From assembly GCA_041751425.1 (NCBI GenBank), contig JBGSXL010000004.1, positions 156,665 to 220,664 on the forward strand: DNA of 64,000 nucleotides, written 5' to 3'. A program made the position numbers and the translations under genes. Under the pieces are notes generated by a model that did not search any database, was not told the DNA's origin, and saw nothing but the letters and a program-made list of their open reading frames with translations. This document shows, one piece after another, positions 43,763-53,048 of this stretch. Position 1 is the stretch's first letter. Each line of letters begins with the position of its first letter. Source of the stretch: JAVVEG01 sp041751425 (GTDB lineage: Bacteria > Pseudomonadota > Gammaproteobacteria > Pseudomonadales > Pseudohongiellaceae).

Positions 43763-44219
43763 TGCCGACTCCCGCTTCGCCACTCAGGGCACGTTGTGCT
43801 TTGGCGGCGTCCATGGCGGCTTTCACCTCCACAGACATATAATTCTCATCGTGTTTAGCCAACACTCTGGATGCGGTGAAAACGCCACCAGCCAATGCTC
43901 CTTCAACTACAACACTTTGCCCCTCACGAAACAGGTCGGGCAGAATGCCATCATAGTGAACCGTCAGGTCATGGCTGTAATCGGTAGTAATAAAACTCAC
44001 GGCCAGAGAATTTGCATCGTGTTCCACAGAGCCATCCTTGACCATGCCGCCTATACGAATGCGTTGACCATCCATTACCTCGCCGGCCATCACTTGCGTG
44101 GGCGTAAAAAACAGATCGATGTTATTGCTGAGCGCGTACAGCGACAGACCAATAGCCACTGCGAGCCCCGAGGCGATAAACAGAATGATACCCAGCTTCT
44201 TTTTGCGATGCGGCTTCAT
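43752..44219 (-). CDS. ccmE: Haem chaperone CcmE
   Basis: CcmE (155 aa) binds haem covalently and carries it from CcmABCD to CcmF. A basic N-terminus (MKPHRKKK) and one helix (LGIILFIASGLAVAIGL) anchor a periplasmic OB-fold domain. The haem-binding histidine is in ASRVLAKHDENYMSVEV. The true start is ATG 44217-44219, four bases past the ccmD stop; a longer frame upstream overlaps ccmD and is unlikely. Confidence 0.95.
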   Translation of the reverse strand: MKPHRKKKLGIILFIASGLAVAIGLSLYALSNNIDLFFTPTQVMAGEVMDGQRIRIGGMVKDGSVEHDANSLAVSFITTDYSHDLTVHYDGILPDLFREGQSVVVEGALAGGVFTASRVLAKHDENYMSVEVKAAMDAAKAQRALSGEAGVGNGS

Positions 44220-44223
44220 GTTC

Positions 44224-44412
44224 TTACTCCACGTTGGCGTCACGTCTGGCGCGACGCTGCTGCTCTTTGATAAATAACCTGCGCTGACGCAGAGGTTGCA
44301 CAATATTGGCTGTTAGAAAAACGGCAAAAATGAAATAGACCGCCCAGACATGAAAAGTGTACTGCCCCATCAACAGAAACTCGCTCAGACTGGAAAACTG
44401 TAAACCACTCAT
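44224..44412 (-). CDS. ccmD: Haem exporter accessory protein CcmD
   Basis: The 62-residue single-span protein helps release holo-CcmE from CcmABC. Features are FSSLSEFLLMGQYTFHVWAV, one transmembrane helix and a basic cytoplasmic tail (LRQRRLFIKEQQRRARRD). It sits between ccmC and ccmE in the standard order. Confidence 0.93.
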   Translation of the reverse strand: MSGLQFSSLSEFLLMGQYTFHVWAVYFIFAVFLTANIVQPLRQRRLFIKEQQRRARRDANVE

Positions 44413-44424
44413 ATTAAGACCACC

Positions 44425-45171
44425 CTATTTGTTTTCCTGCGCAACGATATCCATCACCCATTGAGAACGTCTTTCGCGCTGCAGTATTTCAGTACGCGTC
44501 CGCAGAATCAGGATCAACGCAAAAAAACAATAAACACCGATAATCATAATAACCAATGGTACCCAGACTTCCGGCGGATTAGCCGATTGCGGATCCATGG
44601 AATAGCTACTGGCAGGTTGATGCAAGGTGTTCCACCAGACTACCGAGTACTTGATGATAGGAACATTGATAGCGCCAACGATGGACAGAATAGCGCAGGC
44701 TTTTGCCGCTGCGTCCTGACTATCTATGGCGGAGCGCAGTGCGATAACACCAATAAAGAGGAAAAACTGGATCAATTGCGAAGTCAGTCTGGCATCCCAG
44801 GCCCACCAGGTACCCCAGATTGGTTCGCCCCAGATCGCGCCGGTTGCCAGCGCTACCCCGGTAAACCACAGTCCAATAGGAGCGGTGCATTTGGCCACCA
44901 TATCAGCCAGCTTCATCTTCCAGACCAGAGTGATCGTGCCTGCCACCGCCATTAGCGGGAACGCAGCCAGAGATATACTGGCAACCGGTACGTGTACATA
45001 CATGATGCGGATGGTATGCCCCTGCTGATAGTCCTCGGGAACAAACAGCAGTGCCCAGAACAACCCAACGGTTATCAACGCAACGGTCACAACCACCAGC
45101 CATGGCAGCCATTTACTGGACAGCTCATAGAACCAGCGGGGAGAACCTAATTTTGCAAACCAAAGCCACAT
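44425..45171 (-). CDS. ccmC: Haem exporter protein CcmC
   Basis: CcmC (248 aa, six helices) loads haem onto CcmE. The WWD motif reads WGEPIWGTWWAWDARLTSQ, with flanking histidines in the usual loops (YVHVPVASISL; WNTLHQPASS). ATG 45169-45171 (MWLWFAKLGSPRWFY) matches the family start, with AGAG upstream; the open frame extends 17 codons to a TTG. A 145-base gap, larger than elsewhere in the operon, separates it from ccmB. Confidence 0.95.
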   Translation of the reverse strand: MWLWFAKLGSPRWFYELSSKWLPWLVVVTVALITVGLFWALLFVPEDYQQGHTIRIMYVHVPVASISLAAFPLMAVAGTITLVWKMKLADMVAKCTAPIGLWFTGVALATGAIWGEPIWGTWWAWDARLTSQLIQFFLFIGVIALRSAIDSQDAAAKACAILSIVGAINVPIIKYSVVWWNTLHQPASSYSMDPQSANPPEVWVPLVIMIIGVYCFFALILILRTRTEILQRERRSQWVMDIVAQENK

Positions 45172-45316
45172 AAACTGTCTCTTGCTTAGCAGGCCTGCGT
45201 AGACTGCTTTATCTGAATTCAAACCGTCCCGAATATAGCATAGGGTCTGGGGCCGCCCTGTTACGGATTGTAACTAATTTGCCTTTTAAACCGCATGATG
45301 CACCCTTCTGGGTCGC

Positions 45317-46027
45317 TTAATTAACACTAATCTTCAATGCTGCGGCCGAGGCCAAAGGGGCCAGGCTCAAGGAGACGGCTAACAAGGCACCTAACATGGA
45401 GAAATGGCTTGTCAGAGGGATTCCCAGCATGGTGTCTGCCACCGCTTTGGCGCCAATTATAAGGACCGGGGTGCAAAGCGGCAAAACAATTACGGCCAGA
45501 ATCAGGCCGCGGCTGCCCAGCCCGACAGTCAAGGCAACACCTATGGAACCAAACAGGCTCAATATTGGTGTGCCAATCAACAACGTCAATACCAGCGTCC
45601 AGTAGGCACCGGCAGGTAAGTAGAGCATGTACGCCAATAACGGCGACAGAATGACAACCGGCAAACCGCTGATTAGCCAGTGACTGATGTTCTTTGCCAG
45701 CACCAGGAAATAAAGAGGCTGAGGGCTCAGCAGCAATTGCTCCAAGGACCCATCCTCATAGTCAGCGCGGTACAGATTGTCCAGTGACAGCATGGATGCC
45801 AGCAGAGCGGAAACCCAGACAGCCCCGGCGGCAATTCTTGACAGCTCAGCAGGGTCGGCAGAGATGCCAAGCGGAAACAACGCTGCCACGATCAGAAAGA
45901 ACATGATGGGATTGAGCAGATCATTGCGGCGCTTGATGGCTATCAGCAAATCCCGCTGCATTGTGGCCTTGAAAGCAGCCAGGGTACTTACTGTGGCGAG
46001 TGCCTGTGCGTCGATTGCAGTACTCAT
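45317..46027 (-). CDS. ccmB: Haem exporter protein CcmB
   Basis: The 236-residue ABC-type permease has six transmembrane helices and conserved segments KRRNDLLNPIMFFLIVAALFP and RADYEDGSLEQLLLSPQPLY. With CcmA it forms the ATP-driven unit that releases haem-loaded CcmE. Its ATG overlaps the ccmA stop by four bases. The N-terminal ~20 residues are not conserved. Confidence 0.95.
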   Translation of the reverse strand: MSTAIDAQALATVSTLAAFKATMQRDLLIAIKRRNDLLNPIMFFLIVAALFPLGISADPAELSRIAAGAVWVSALLASMLSLDNLYRADYEDGSLEQLLLSPQPLYFLVLAKNISHWLISGLPVVILSPLLAYMLYLPAGAYWTLVLTLLIGTPILSLFGSIGVALTVGLGSRGLILAVIVLPLCTPVLIIGAKAVADTMLGIPLTSHFSMLGALLAVSLSLAPLASAAALKISVN

Positions 46028-46692
46028 CGTATTTCCAGCTCATCCAGATTAAGTACGCGAACTTTGCAACTGACATCCAGCTTGTGATGCGTAGTCACCA
46101 GCACCGCGCCTCCTCTGTTCACGTGCTCAGCTAAAACGACTTCCAGTGCTTTGACGCCTTTTACATCAAGCGTAGTGAATGGCTCATCCAACACCCATAG
46201 ACGGGCAGGATTCAGGCGCAGGCTCGCCAACGCAACACGCTGTTGCTGGCCTGCGGACAGATTGTGGCAGGGAGCATCTTCGTAACCTGTCAAACCAACA
46301 CTGGCCAGTGCCGTCTCTATTTCAGTATCTGTCACCGGGGTGTGCAGAGCACAACGCCAACGCAGATTCTCGCGCGGGCTAAGGATTTTGTTGACGCCTG
46401 CTCTGTGACCTATATAGAGAAGAGAAGCCAGAAACATGTCACGATTTTCGCTGACGGGTTCGCCCTGCCAGAAGATATCGCCTTCATAAGAGTCGTTCAA
46501 ACCGCACAATATGCGTAGCAATGTGGTCTTGCCGCTGCCATTGCTGCCTTGTACCTGCAGCAGATCACCAGCGAAAAGGGAGAAATTCAATTGGGAGAAG
46601 AGGATGCGTTCATCGCGCTCGCAAAACAGATCGTGGGTGCGCAACAAGGCATTGGCGTCCTCTGCGACCTTATTAATAGTAGCTGACTTCAT
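46024..46692 (-). CDS. ccmA: Cytochrome c maturation ATP-binding protein CcmA
   Basis: This ABC ATPase (222 aa) has Walker A GSNGSGKTTLLRILCGL, signature LSAGQQQRVALASL, Walker B ARLWVLDEPFTTLD and the switch histidine in VLVTTHH. It is the first gene of the ccmABCDEFGHI operon. I choose ATG 46690-46692; the open frame extends eight codons upstream. It is divergent from the DUF1840 gene. Confidence 0.95.
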   Translation of the reverse strand: MKSATINKVAEDANALLRTHDLFCERDERILFSQLNFSLFAGDLLQVQGSNGSGKTTLLRILCGLNDSYEGDIFWQGEPVSENRDMFLASLLYIGHRAGVNKILSPRENLRWRCALHTPVTDTEIETALASVGLTGYEDAPCHNLSAGQQQRVALASLRLNPARLWVLDEPFTTLDVKGVKALEVVLAEHVNRGGAVLVTTHHKLDVSCKVRVLNLDELEIR

Positions 46693-46736
46693 GCACCGTC
46701 CCGGCTGAATCATCATCTGAACTTGAAAGCCGGGCG

Positions 46737-46742
46737 ATTATA
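46737..46742 (-). promoter_or_regulatory. Probable -10 box of the ccm operon
   Basis: A perfect TATAAT on the minus strand lies 45 bases before the ccmA start in the divergent interval. The matching -35 is weak (TTAGGA at 19-base spacing), so an activator may be needed. Confidence 0.4.
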
Positions 46743-46927
46743 ACTGAGAAACCGCGTTAAATCCTAAAGCGGAAAAGCTTGCTAACCTATCGTTGACGGT
46801 ATTGATCGGCTTGTAAAGATGAAGCTTTACATGAATACGGCTTGCTCAAAAGCAGCAGAAGTTGATACTGGCACTAGCGCAGGCGTTAAAATATCGCCCC
46901 CCAAGCAACCAGACTCGGAGACTCACC

Positions 46928-47242
46928 ATGCTGATCAAATTCGAAAGCGAACACGCAGGTACCTTCGTCATGCTAAGTGACGTGGCCATTCCTTTGCTCA
47001 AGATGATGGGAATGACTGGCAATACTGAAGGAGCCGTAAGTGAAGATAATCTTACCTCAGCACTTTCGACATTGGAGAGCTCACTGGAAAAGATCAGGCA
47101 GCCAGACAAAGATCCGGAAGAGGAAGAGGAAGAGGAGGAAGACGATATGCCTATCGGACTCTCCACGCGGGCGTCACCACTGCTGAGTATGCTGCGCAAA
47201 GCGAAGCAGGAGGGTGGCTATGTGATGTGGCGGCCGGAGTAA
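46928..47242 (+). CDS. DUF1840 domain protein
   Basis: The 104-residue protein matches DUF1840 in its start MLIKFESEHAGTFVMLSDVA and the centre LLKMMGMTGNTEGAVSEDNL. A run of eight glutamates (~residues 71-78, followed by DDMPIGLSTRASPLLSML) gives a strongly acidic linker. The function of the family is unknown. ATG 46928 follows GGAG and is preferred over an upstream ATG in the leader. It is divergent from ccmA and may be co-transcribed with the glycosyltransferase-like gene 63 bases downstream. Confidence 0.88.
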   Translation: MLIKFESEHAGTFVMLSDVAIPLLKMMGMTGNTEGAVSEDNLTSALSTLESSLEKIRQPDKDPEEEEEEEEDDMPIGLSTRASPLLSMLRKAKQEGGYVMWRPE

Positions 47243-47305
47243 ATCATCCGTATCATTGTCAATTCGCGTTGCCGCCAGAAGGGCTTATCTTAAAAAAGGA
47301 ATTTT

Positions 47306-49150
47306 ATGACCAGATTACATCCGTCAGTACTTTGGGCCATACCTTGCGTTGTGGTGGGATTTTTTACTTATCTGGCCAGAGAATACCAGTTGGATGATTC
47401 CCTTATCTACCTGCGCTACCTCCGCAATTTAATAGAGGGTAACGGGCTGGTATTCAACCCGGGCGAGTATTTCAATGGGTTGACATCCCCCTTGTACGTG
47501 TTTGTGTTATTTCTTGGCTCGTTCGTTTTCCAGAACCTGCAATTGAACACCATCATCATCTCCGGCGCGCTTCTTTTAGCCGCAGCCATTGTCGCCGGGA
47601 AATTGTTTTCCCGCAGCAACTGGGAGGCGATATTTACCGCTGTGTTGATCGGCGGTTTCAGTATTTTTTACTGGAACTTCGGCATGGAAAGCGCTCTTTT
47701 CCTTTGCCTGATTGGTTTGTCCTTGCATCTGTATTCAAGCGACTCAGACTACTTTGTATTGACATTGTCTTTGTTGGCGCTGACCAGAATCGAGGGAATT
47801 ATTCTGGCAGGGTTTCTCGGTCTGGATTATCTATATCGACACAAAAAACTGCCGAACCTGAAACTTATGGCAACGGCAATCGTTATTTTCTCGCTACCCT
47901 TCCTGTTCAACTATTTTTACTACGGTGCTTTGGTTCCTGCTACCGGCTCCGCCAAGATTGGTCAGGGGAGCTCGGGGCTTTGGGGCGATGGCTGGCTCTT
48001 TCTGGATACGGCGCATCTGGTAAGCCTGGGATTCCGTGGCAGCATGCTCGCCTTCCTGCTGACTGTGGCGTATGCCTGCGTTGGTGTCTGGCTGTTGCGC
48101 CACAATAGAGTCGCGACGTTGGCACTGGCTTTTGCCGTGACGCTGTTTCTGGTCTACACGCTGTTTAACGTTCCCAATTACTACTGGTATTACAGCCCTT
48201 TCTTTTATCTGGGTTTGTTATTCGCCGCTCATGGATTGTGGTCCATGCTGGCCAGCGCATGGCAAAAGTTCAAGCGCGCTCGCGACAGCAAAGCCTTGCT
48301 GACACTCATTAGCAACACGACTGCCATGACTATTATCATTGCTGCCACGATGACGTTTCAGGAGCGGGGTCCGCCACTGCACTATGTCACTCTGGGCAAT
48401 TGGCTTGCTGCTAACACGCCGGAAGACAGTTCGGTCGCGATGGTAGAAGTGGGCACAGTGGGATGGTATTCGCGTCGGGAAATAGTCGACATACTGGGCC
48501 TGGTGTCTCCGCACAACGCAGAGCATATCGGCAAGCGGGAATTCTTTGCCTGGCAGCAATATTATCAGCCGGACTATGTATTGGTGCACGATCCTCAATG
48601 GGCGCACGAGAGGTCTGTATCGCTGCTTTTAGAAACCGGCGCTTATACGCTCGATTCCGAATTCAATTTTCGCGGTTTTCTGTTATTGACCAAGTCCGGG
48701 CTTATCAGCGATGAACAGATTTCACAGAATGCCCGGAACGCTATGATCGGAGAGCGCAATCTGGAGGAGCTGGCCGACAGTAGCAGCTATCCTCCGGATT
48801 TTGTACGGCTCGATGCTGGCCGGCTGTTTGCTCACGCACCGACGGAGCTGACACTGACACTGAAACAGCCTGAAGAGAATTTGCAAATTGGCTATGGGCT
48901 TGATACAGCTATACAAGGGAGACATTCAGGAATCTGTTTTGCAGTAAAAAAACCATTAACCGATGAAGTCCTCTTTTCTGATTGTATTGCAACAGACAGC
49001 GCTGCCAATGACATGAACAGAGCAGCGGATATCCCATTCCGTGGAAACGTAGGTGACGAGCTGTTGTTCAGTATTTCCTGCCCTGTGGGCTGTGATTACG
49101 CCTGGTCCTACTGGAACAAAGTGTATTTTTTGTCCACGGCTGACGACTAG
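47306..49150 (+). CDS. Polytopic GT-C-type glycosyltransferase-like membrane protein
   Basis: The 614-residue protein has ~10-11 transmembrane helices in residues 1-360, then a large soluble region (~365-614). The first loop has the GT-C-like acidic motif YQLDDSLIYLRYLRNLIEGN followed by GLVFNPGEYFNGLTSPLYVF, close to the 'DD..I..RY..NL..G.G.V.NPGE' motif of lipid-sugar-using arabinosyl/mannosyltransferase-like families. The soluble part begins after SVAMVEVGTVGWYSRREIVD. It likely uses a polyprenyl-phosphate sugar to modify an exported target (inference); acceptor is unknown. AAAAGGAA precedes the ATG. The stop is TAG. Confidence 0.7.
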   Translation: MTRLHPSVLWAIPCVVVGFFTYLAREYQLDDSLIYLRYLRNLIEGNGLVFNPGEYFNGLTSPLYVFVLFLGSFVFQNLQLNTIIISGALLLAAAIVAGKLFSRSNWEAIFTAVLIGGFSIFYWNFGMESALFLCLIGLSLHLYSSDSDYFVLTLSLLALTRIEGIILAGFLGLDYLYRHKKLPNLKLMATAIVIFSLPFLFNYFYYGALVPATGSAKIGQGSSGLWGDGWLFLDTAHLVSLGFRGSMLAFLLTVAYACVGVWLLRHNRVATLALAFAVTLFLVYTLFNVPNYYWYYSPFFYLGLLFAAHGLWSMLASAWQKFKRARDSKALLTLISNTTAMTIIIAATMTFQERGPPLHYVTLGNWLAANTPEDSSVAMVEVGTVGWYSRREIVDILGLVSPHNAEHIGKREFFAWQQYYQPDYVLVHDPQWAHERSVSLLLETGAYTLDSEFNFRGFLLLTKSGLISDEQISQNARNAMIGERNLEELADSSSYPPDFVRLDAGRLFAHAPTELTLTLKQPEENLQIGYGLDTAIQGRHSGICFAVKKPLTDEVLFSDCIATDSAANDMNRAADIPFRGNVGDELLFSISCPVGCDYAWSYWNKVYFLSTADD

Positions 49151-49199
49151 ACTCGAATTACGTTAGACTTCAGTGATACCCCGTATGTCTGGAGCCGCT

Positions 49200-49721
49200 G
49201 TGTCAGCGTTTGCATTTACAAGACAAAAAATATTCTCTGTCATGAAATGGATGCTGTTCTACGCGGCACTCTGGGCTTTGCTAACCGGAAATCAGGGCTG
49301 GGGTTTCGGGGTCTTGTTTATTGCGCTGGCATTGTTCTGCACCTTCCGAAGCGGTCTACGGGGCCCATCCTTGTCGCTGCGCCATGTGCCACCTTTCCTG
49401 TTGTATTTCCTGCAACGACTCGTTGCAGGTGGAGTCGATGTCGCCGGGCGCACTCTTAGCTTCAAGCCAGCAATAGAGCCAGCTTGGGTCAAATACTCAC
49501 TGCAGTCCACCAACCCCCACACGCAACTTGCTCTGTCAGCCATTGTCGGATTATTGCCCGGCACACTGGCCGCCAGCATCAAGGGCAACAGGATGCTGGT
49601 GCATGTTCTGAATAGCGGGCAGGACTGGCAGCGAGATATCGCGCAGCTCGAGCGACATCTGACGGCAATTTATAGTGCTCACTTCAGTACTCATAAAAGC
49701 TCAGGGGAAAGATCAGTATGA
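49200..49721 (+). CDS. mrpE: Mrp-type Na+/H+ antiporter subunit E
   Basis: This small subunit has two or three N-terminal helices (MLFYAALWALLTGN, GVLFIALALFC). PPFLLYFLQRLVAGGVDVAGRTLS and NPHTQLALSAIVGLLPGTLA are MnhE/MrpE hallmarks. I favour GTG 49200-49202 with GGAG five bases upstream (173 aa); other starts are GTG 49173 and ATG 49242. It is the first gene of an eight-gene coupled Mrp operon running to 56280. Confidence 0.88.
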   Translation: MSAFAFTRQKIFSVMKWMLFYAALWALLTGNQGWGFGVLFIALALFCTFRSGLRGPSLSLRHVPPFLLYFLQRLVAGGVDVAGRTLSFKPAIEPAWVKYSLQSTNPHTQLALSAIVGLLPGTLAASIKGNRMLVHVLNSGQDWQRDIAQLERHLTAIYSAHFSTHKSSGERSV

Positions 49722-49966
49722 GTTGGTTAGCTTCAGCTATATTGTTCACTGCTCTGGCCGGACTTTGGCGCATTACTCATGCCGACACCACAGCGGACAG
49801 ACTGCTCGGTTTACAACTGCTTGGCACTACAGGCATTGCTTTTTTGCTGGTCATGGCACAGTGGTTGGAGCAGCCTGTCTGGCGCGAAGTTGCGTTGGTG
49901 TTGGCCTTGCTGGCTGCAGTGATTACAGTTGCGCTGGTACAGTTATTACGAGGCAAATCATTATGA
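49718..49966 (+). CDS. mrpF: Mrp-type antiporter subunit F
   Basis: The 82-residue subunit has three helices and the conserved RITHADTTADRLLGLQLLG, in which the DRL motif is typical of MrpF. It overlaps mrpE and mrpG by four bases each (ATGA). Confidence 0.9.
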   Translation: MSWLASAILFTALAGLWRITHADTTADRLLGLQLLGTTGIAFLLVMAQWLEQPVWREVALVLALLAAVITVALVQLLRGKSL

Positions 49967-50298
49967 GTTTGTTGCTAGACAGTCTGGCTTGGCTACTGAT
50001 GATTTTCGGCCTGCTGTTTTTTATCACCGGTGCGTTGGGCCTGATCCGATTTCCGGACATATACTCCCGCCTGCACGCCGTTACCAAAACAGACACCCTC
50101 GGTTTGGGTCTGTTGGCTGCAGGGTTGGCCATCAAATCAGAGTCAGTGAGTACCGCTCTGCTATTGCTGTTTATCTGGTTGTTGGTACTGGCCTCTGGTG
50201 CGGTGAGTTGCCAGTTGCTCGCGCGCTATAGCCTGGAATCAGATCCAGCAGCAACCGGTATTTCCGAGCACATCCCCGGTGAGTCTGATGATCGTTGA
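49963..50298 (+). CDS. mrpG: Mrp-type antiporter subunit G
   Basis: The 111-residue subunit shows the MrpG signature GALGLIRFPDIYSRLHAVTK and TDTLGLGLLAAGLA across three helices, with a short hydrophilic tail. ATG 49963-49965 overlaps the mrpF stop; a longer overlapping frame upstream is spurious. Its last 11 bases overlap the next gene. Confidence 0.92.
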   Translation: MSLLLDSLAWLLMIFGLLFFITGALGLIRFPDIYSRLHAVTKTDTLGLGLLAAGLAIKSESVSTALLLLFIWLLVLASGAVSCQLLARYSLESDPAATGISEHIPGESDDR

Positions 50299-51277
50299 TT
50301 TCGTACCCGATCTGATTCTGGCCTTTTTAGTAATCTGCATGGCTTGGGGTGCTATGCATGCACGCTCTCGACATGACGCGATGGCAATGTTTGTTGCCTT
50401 CGGTCTGGTGGTGGCACTGATCTGGGCCAGACTTGGTGCTCCCGATCTGGCCCTTGCGGAAGCCGCCATTGGCGCAGGCCTGACTGGGGTTCTTCTGTTG
50501 CAGGCCGCGCGCCAGATCCCGGCAGAACCTCGCACTATGAAAAAAACCACCGTGCAGTTCATCTTGCCACTGGTATTTATTGTTTTGGCCATAGCGCTGT
50601 TTGCATCCCAACTCTTCAGCGATGATGCATTGAATATATCCGAGCAGGCGCGCATCCGGCCTGACGTCGGACTATCGGCACCCAGCATGTCTGACCGTGT
50701 GCACCTCGCGATGCCAGATAGTGGTGTCGGACATCCGGTAACTGCCGTGTTGCTGAATTTCCGAGCCTGGGACACGTTATTGGAACTGTTGGTCTTGTTG
50801 TTAGCTTTGTCTGGCTTGCGGCAATTGTATCCTTCCTCGCAATCTGCACAGAAGAAAAGTGACGGGCCATTGGTTCGAGGTCCTGAGCCATGGCCATTGC
50901 TGCTGGCTTGGTCCAGATTTCTGGCGCCATTACTGATAGTGATGGGTGGTTACCTGTTGTGGCGAGGTGCTGATGCGCCAGGTGGCGCATTTCAAGCAGG
51001 TGCACTGCTTGCGGCAGCTGCGGTTGTGCTTCGACTTGCCGGGTTGCTTCCGGCACTACGTTGGTCATCGCTGACCGTTCGCCTGGCTATCAATGTCGGC
51101 GCTTTGCTGTTCATGACTGTGGCAGCCCTCACATTATATTTTGGCGCGGGTTGGTTGCATTATCCCGCTGCGCAGGCAGGCATCCTGATCCTTGGCATCG
51201 AAGTTTTTGCGACCCTTTCTATTGCTATAACGCTGACTCTTCTGGTCATTGGCGAATATGAGGATTTGCACACATGA
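50288..51277 (+). CDS. Fused MrpA C-terminal (DUF4040/MbhE) and MrpB subunit
   Basis: The 329-residue membrane protein joins three parts. DUF4040/MbhD-like (~5-75: APDLALAEAAIGAGLTGVLLLQA) and an MbhE-like segment (~85-170: LLNFRAWDTLLELLVLL) correspond to the C-terminal part of a full MrpA. An MnhB/MrpB domain (~200-329: SRFLAPLLIVMGGYLLWRGADAPGGAFQAGALLA) follows. It is a known alternative to a long MrpA and resembles membrane-bound hydrogenase antiporter modules. ATG 50288-50290 is four to six bases after GGTGAG; a GTG three codons earlier is possible. Confidence 0.88.
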   Translation: MIVDFVPDLILAFLVICMAWGAMHARSRHDAMAMFVAFGLVVALIWARLGAPDLALAEAAIGAGLTGVLLLQAARQIPAEPRTMKKTTVQFILPLVFIVLAIALFASQLFSDDALNISEQARIRPDVGLSAPSMSDRVHLAMPDSGVGHPVTAVLLNFRAWDTLLELLVLLLALSGLRQLYPSSQSAQKKSDGPLVRGPEPWPLLLAWSRFLAPLLIVMGGYLLWRGADAPGGAFQAGALLAAAAVVLRLAGLLPALRWSSLTVRLAINVGALLFMTVAALTLYFGAGWLHYPAAQAGILILGIEVFATLSIAITLTLLVIGEYEDLHT

Positions 51278-51615
51278 GCAGCCTGCAGATGTACATGTTG
51301 CTCGGTGCCCTGATCTTTTTGCTGGGCCTGCATGGCCTGCTGGTACTGACTGATCCGATTCGCCGCCTGATCGCTGTCAATTTGATGGGTGCCGGTACAT
51401 TCATGATCATGGTAACGCTGGCGCGGCGCACCGACCCGGCAGACCCGGTGCTGCATGCACTGGTAGTCACCGGGTTGGTAGTGGCAATCAGTGCCACCGC
51501 TTTTGCGCTACGACTGATCACAGCGAATCTCATTACTGAAACGCCCAACCTGGCTGAGAACAATGCAGCGCAGTCGGATACAACACTTAGTCAGCAAGGC
51601 TCACCACCAACATGA
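51274..51615 (+). CDS. mrpC: Mrp-type antiporter subunit C (NuoK-like)
   Basis: The 113-residue, three-helix protein resembles NuoK: LLGALIFLLGLHGLLVLTDPIRRLIAVNLMG, then ALVVTGLVVAISATAFALRL, the segment bearing the second helix pair. The acidic residue that NuoK carries in TM2 is not obvious here. It couples to the preceding and following genes by ATGA overlaps. Confidence 0.88.
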   Translation: MSSLQMYMLLGALIFLLGLHGLLVLTDPIRRLIAVNLMGAGTFMIMVTLARRTDPADPVLHALVVTGLVVAISATAFALRLITANLITETPNLAENNAAQSDTTLSQQGSPPT

Positions 51616-53048
51616 CTTACGCCTTGATCAGCCTCTCGATTCCCTTGTTCTGTGCGCTGTTGCTACTGCTGGCTGGCACCTATGTGAGCGAGCGAGCCCT
51701 GGCTATAACCACCATTACGGCCAGCCTGCTCAGCTTGATCATCGCCTGGCTTGCGTTACAGGAAGTGGCAACTGCGAATCAATCCCTGCTGTTGAACCTG
51801 GGTGGCTGGGAGTCCGGTTTGGCTATCCGTCTGCGGTTGAGCCCACTCAGTGGCCTGCTCCTGTTATTCACTGCATTCATGCATTTGTTAATAGGATTAT
51901 ACGCCGGGCTTAGCCGCCAGGGGGCTGTCCGTGACTTCTGGCCATTAAGCAGTTTCTTACATGGTTCACTTGCCGCCTTATGGCTGTCTGCAGATCTGTT
52001 CAATCTCTATATCACTCTGGAATTGTTAGGGCTGACCGCGGTGGCAATGGTGGCGTTGGCCGGTAAAAAGGCTTTCAGGCCAGCGGCCAACTATCTGATC
52101 CTGTCACTGGCAGCATCACTTTTTTATCTGCTGGGAGTGGTGCTGCTGTACGGGCGCTATAACTCTCTGGATATACTGATCCTGGCGGGTGAAACCCAAA
52201 ACGATGTGATAACACGTCTGGCATTGTTAATGATGACTGCCGGCTTAATGCTCAAGGCAGCGTTATGGCCCTTACATCTGTGGTTACCTTCAGCGCATAC
52301 CAACGCACCCACCGCAGTCAGCGCGTTGTTGTCCGGCCTGGTAGTCAAAGGGCCTTTATTTATCCTCTGGCTCTTATGGAGCGAGGTGGCACCTCTTGCG
52401 CTGGCCCGGCAGATTGGTCCTGTATTCGGCGTTGCGGGCATGATTGCGTTAGTCGCTGGTGGCATCTCCGCTATGCGAAGTCCGTACATCAAGACATTAG
52501 TCGCATATTCTACAGTCGCACAGCTCGGCTATGCGCTGATGGCACTTGGGTTATTACTGACATGGCAACTGCCACAAATGCATATTGCATTATGGTTATT
52601 TGTTATCGCGCACGGGCTGGCTAAAGCCTCTCTGTTTCTTGCCGCGGGTGAAATGCAAACCACTTTGGGCACTAAACGCGTCAGTGGCTTGCGTGGCGCA
52701 ACACAAACTGTACCTGTGGCAATGTTCGCGTTTGCTGTAGCAGGGGGTAGTTTGATCGGGCTGCCACCCAGCGGAGGATTTTTGGCGAAATGGGTTCTGC
52801 TCGAACCTCTCTTGAGCCAACCTCAAAACTGGCCGTGGGCATTCGGTGTATTACTGGGAACTCTTGTATCCGCTGCGTACATTTTCCGCGTTGTTGCACT
52901 GTCCTTTGACAGAGCACGCATAAATCCACCTGACACCCGCCCGGATCGCCTGGGACATTGGATGGCACTGTTACCTGCTCTTATGGTTTGGGGCATGGCG
53001 TTAACCGGTGACTGGCTGATTCGATTGCTGGCAGGAGGTGGTGTGTGA
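51612..53048 (+). CDS. Mrp antiporter-like subunit, ND5/ND4 type (first of three)
   Basis: This 478-residue protein has ~14 helices and the antiporter-like core. The TM5 glutamate is in YITLELLGLTAV (Glu137), the TM7 lysine in GLMLKAALWPLHLWLPSAHT (Lys215), and a further lysine is in SGLVVKGPLF. GLPPSGGFLAKWVLLEPLL is the late TM12 lysine region. The spacing and length fit MrpD/NuoN. ATGA overlap with mrpC and GTGA with the next gene. Confidence 0.88.
   Translation: MTYALISLSIPLFCALLLLLAGTYVSERALAITTITASLLSLIIAWLALQEVATANQSLLLNLGGWESGLAIRLRLSPLSGLLLLFTAFMHLLIGLYAGLSRQGAVRDFWPLSSFLHGSLAALWLSADLFNLYITLELLGLTAVAMVALAGKKAFRPAANYLILSLAASLFYLLGVVLLYGRYNSLDILILAGETQNDVITRLALLMMTAGLMLKAALWPLHLWLPSAHTNAPTAVSALLSGLVVKGPLFILWLLWSEVAPLALARQIGPVFGVAGMIALVAGGISAMRSPYIKTLVAYSTVAQLGYALMALGLLLTWQLPQMHIALWLFVIAHGLAKASLFLAAGEMQTTLGTKRVSGLRGATQTVPVAMFAFAVAGGSLIGLPPSGGFLAKWVLLEPLLSQPQNWPWAFGVLLGTLVSAAYIFRVVALSFDRARINPPDTRPDRLGHWMALLPALMVWGMALTGDWLIRLLAGGGV

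Noticed and set aside
49675..50298. 207-residue plus frame overlapping mrpF and mrpG
   Set aside because: Only its 3' part (from 49963) is mrpG; the 5' extension is mrpE/mrpF in another frame.
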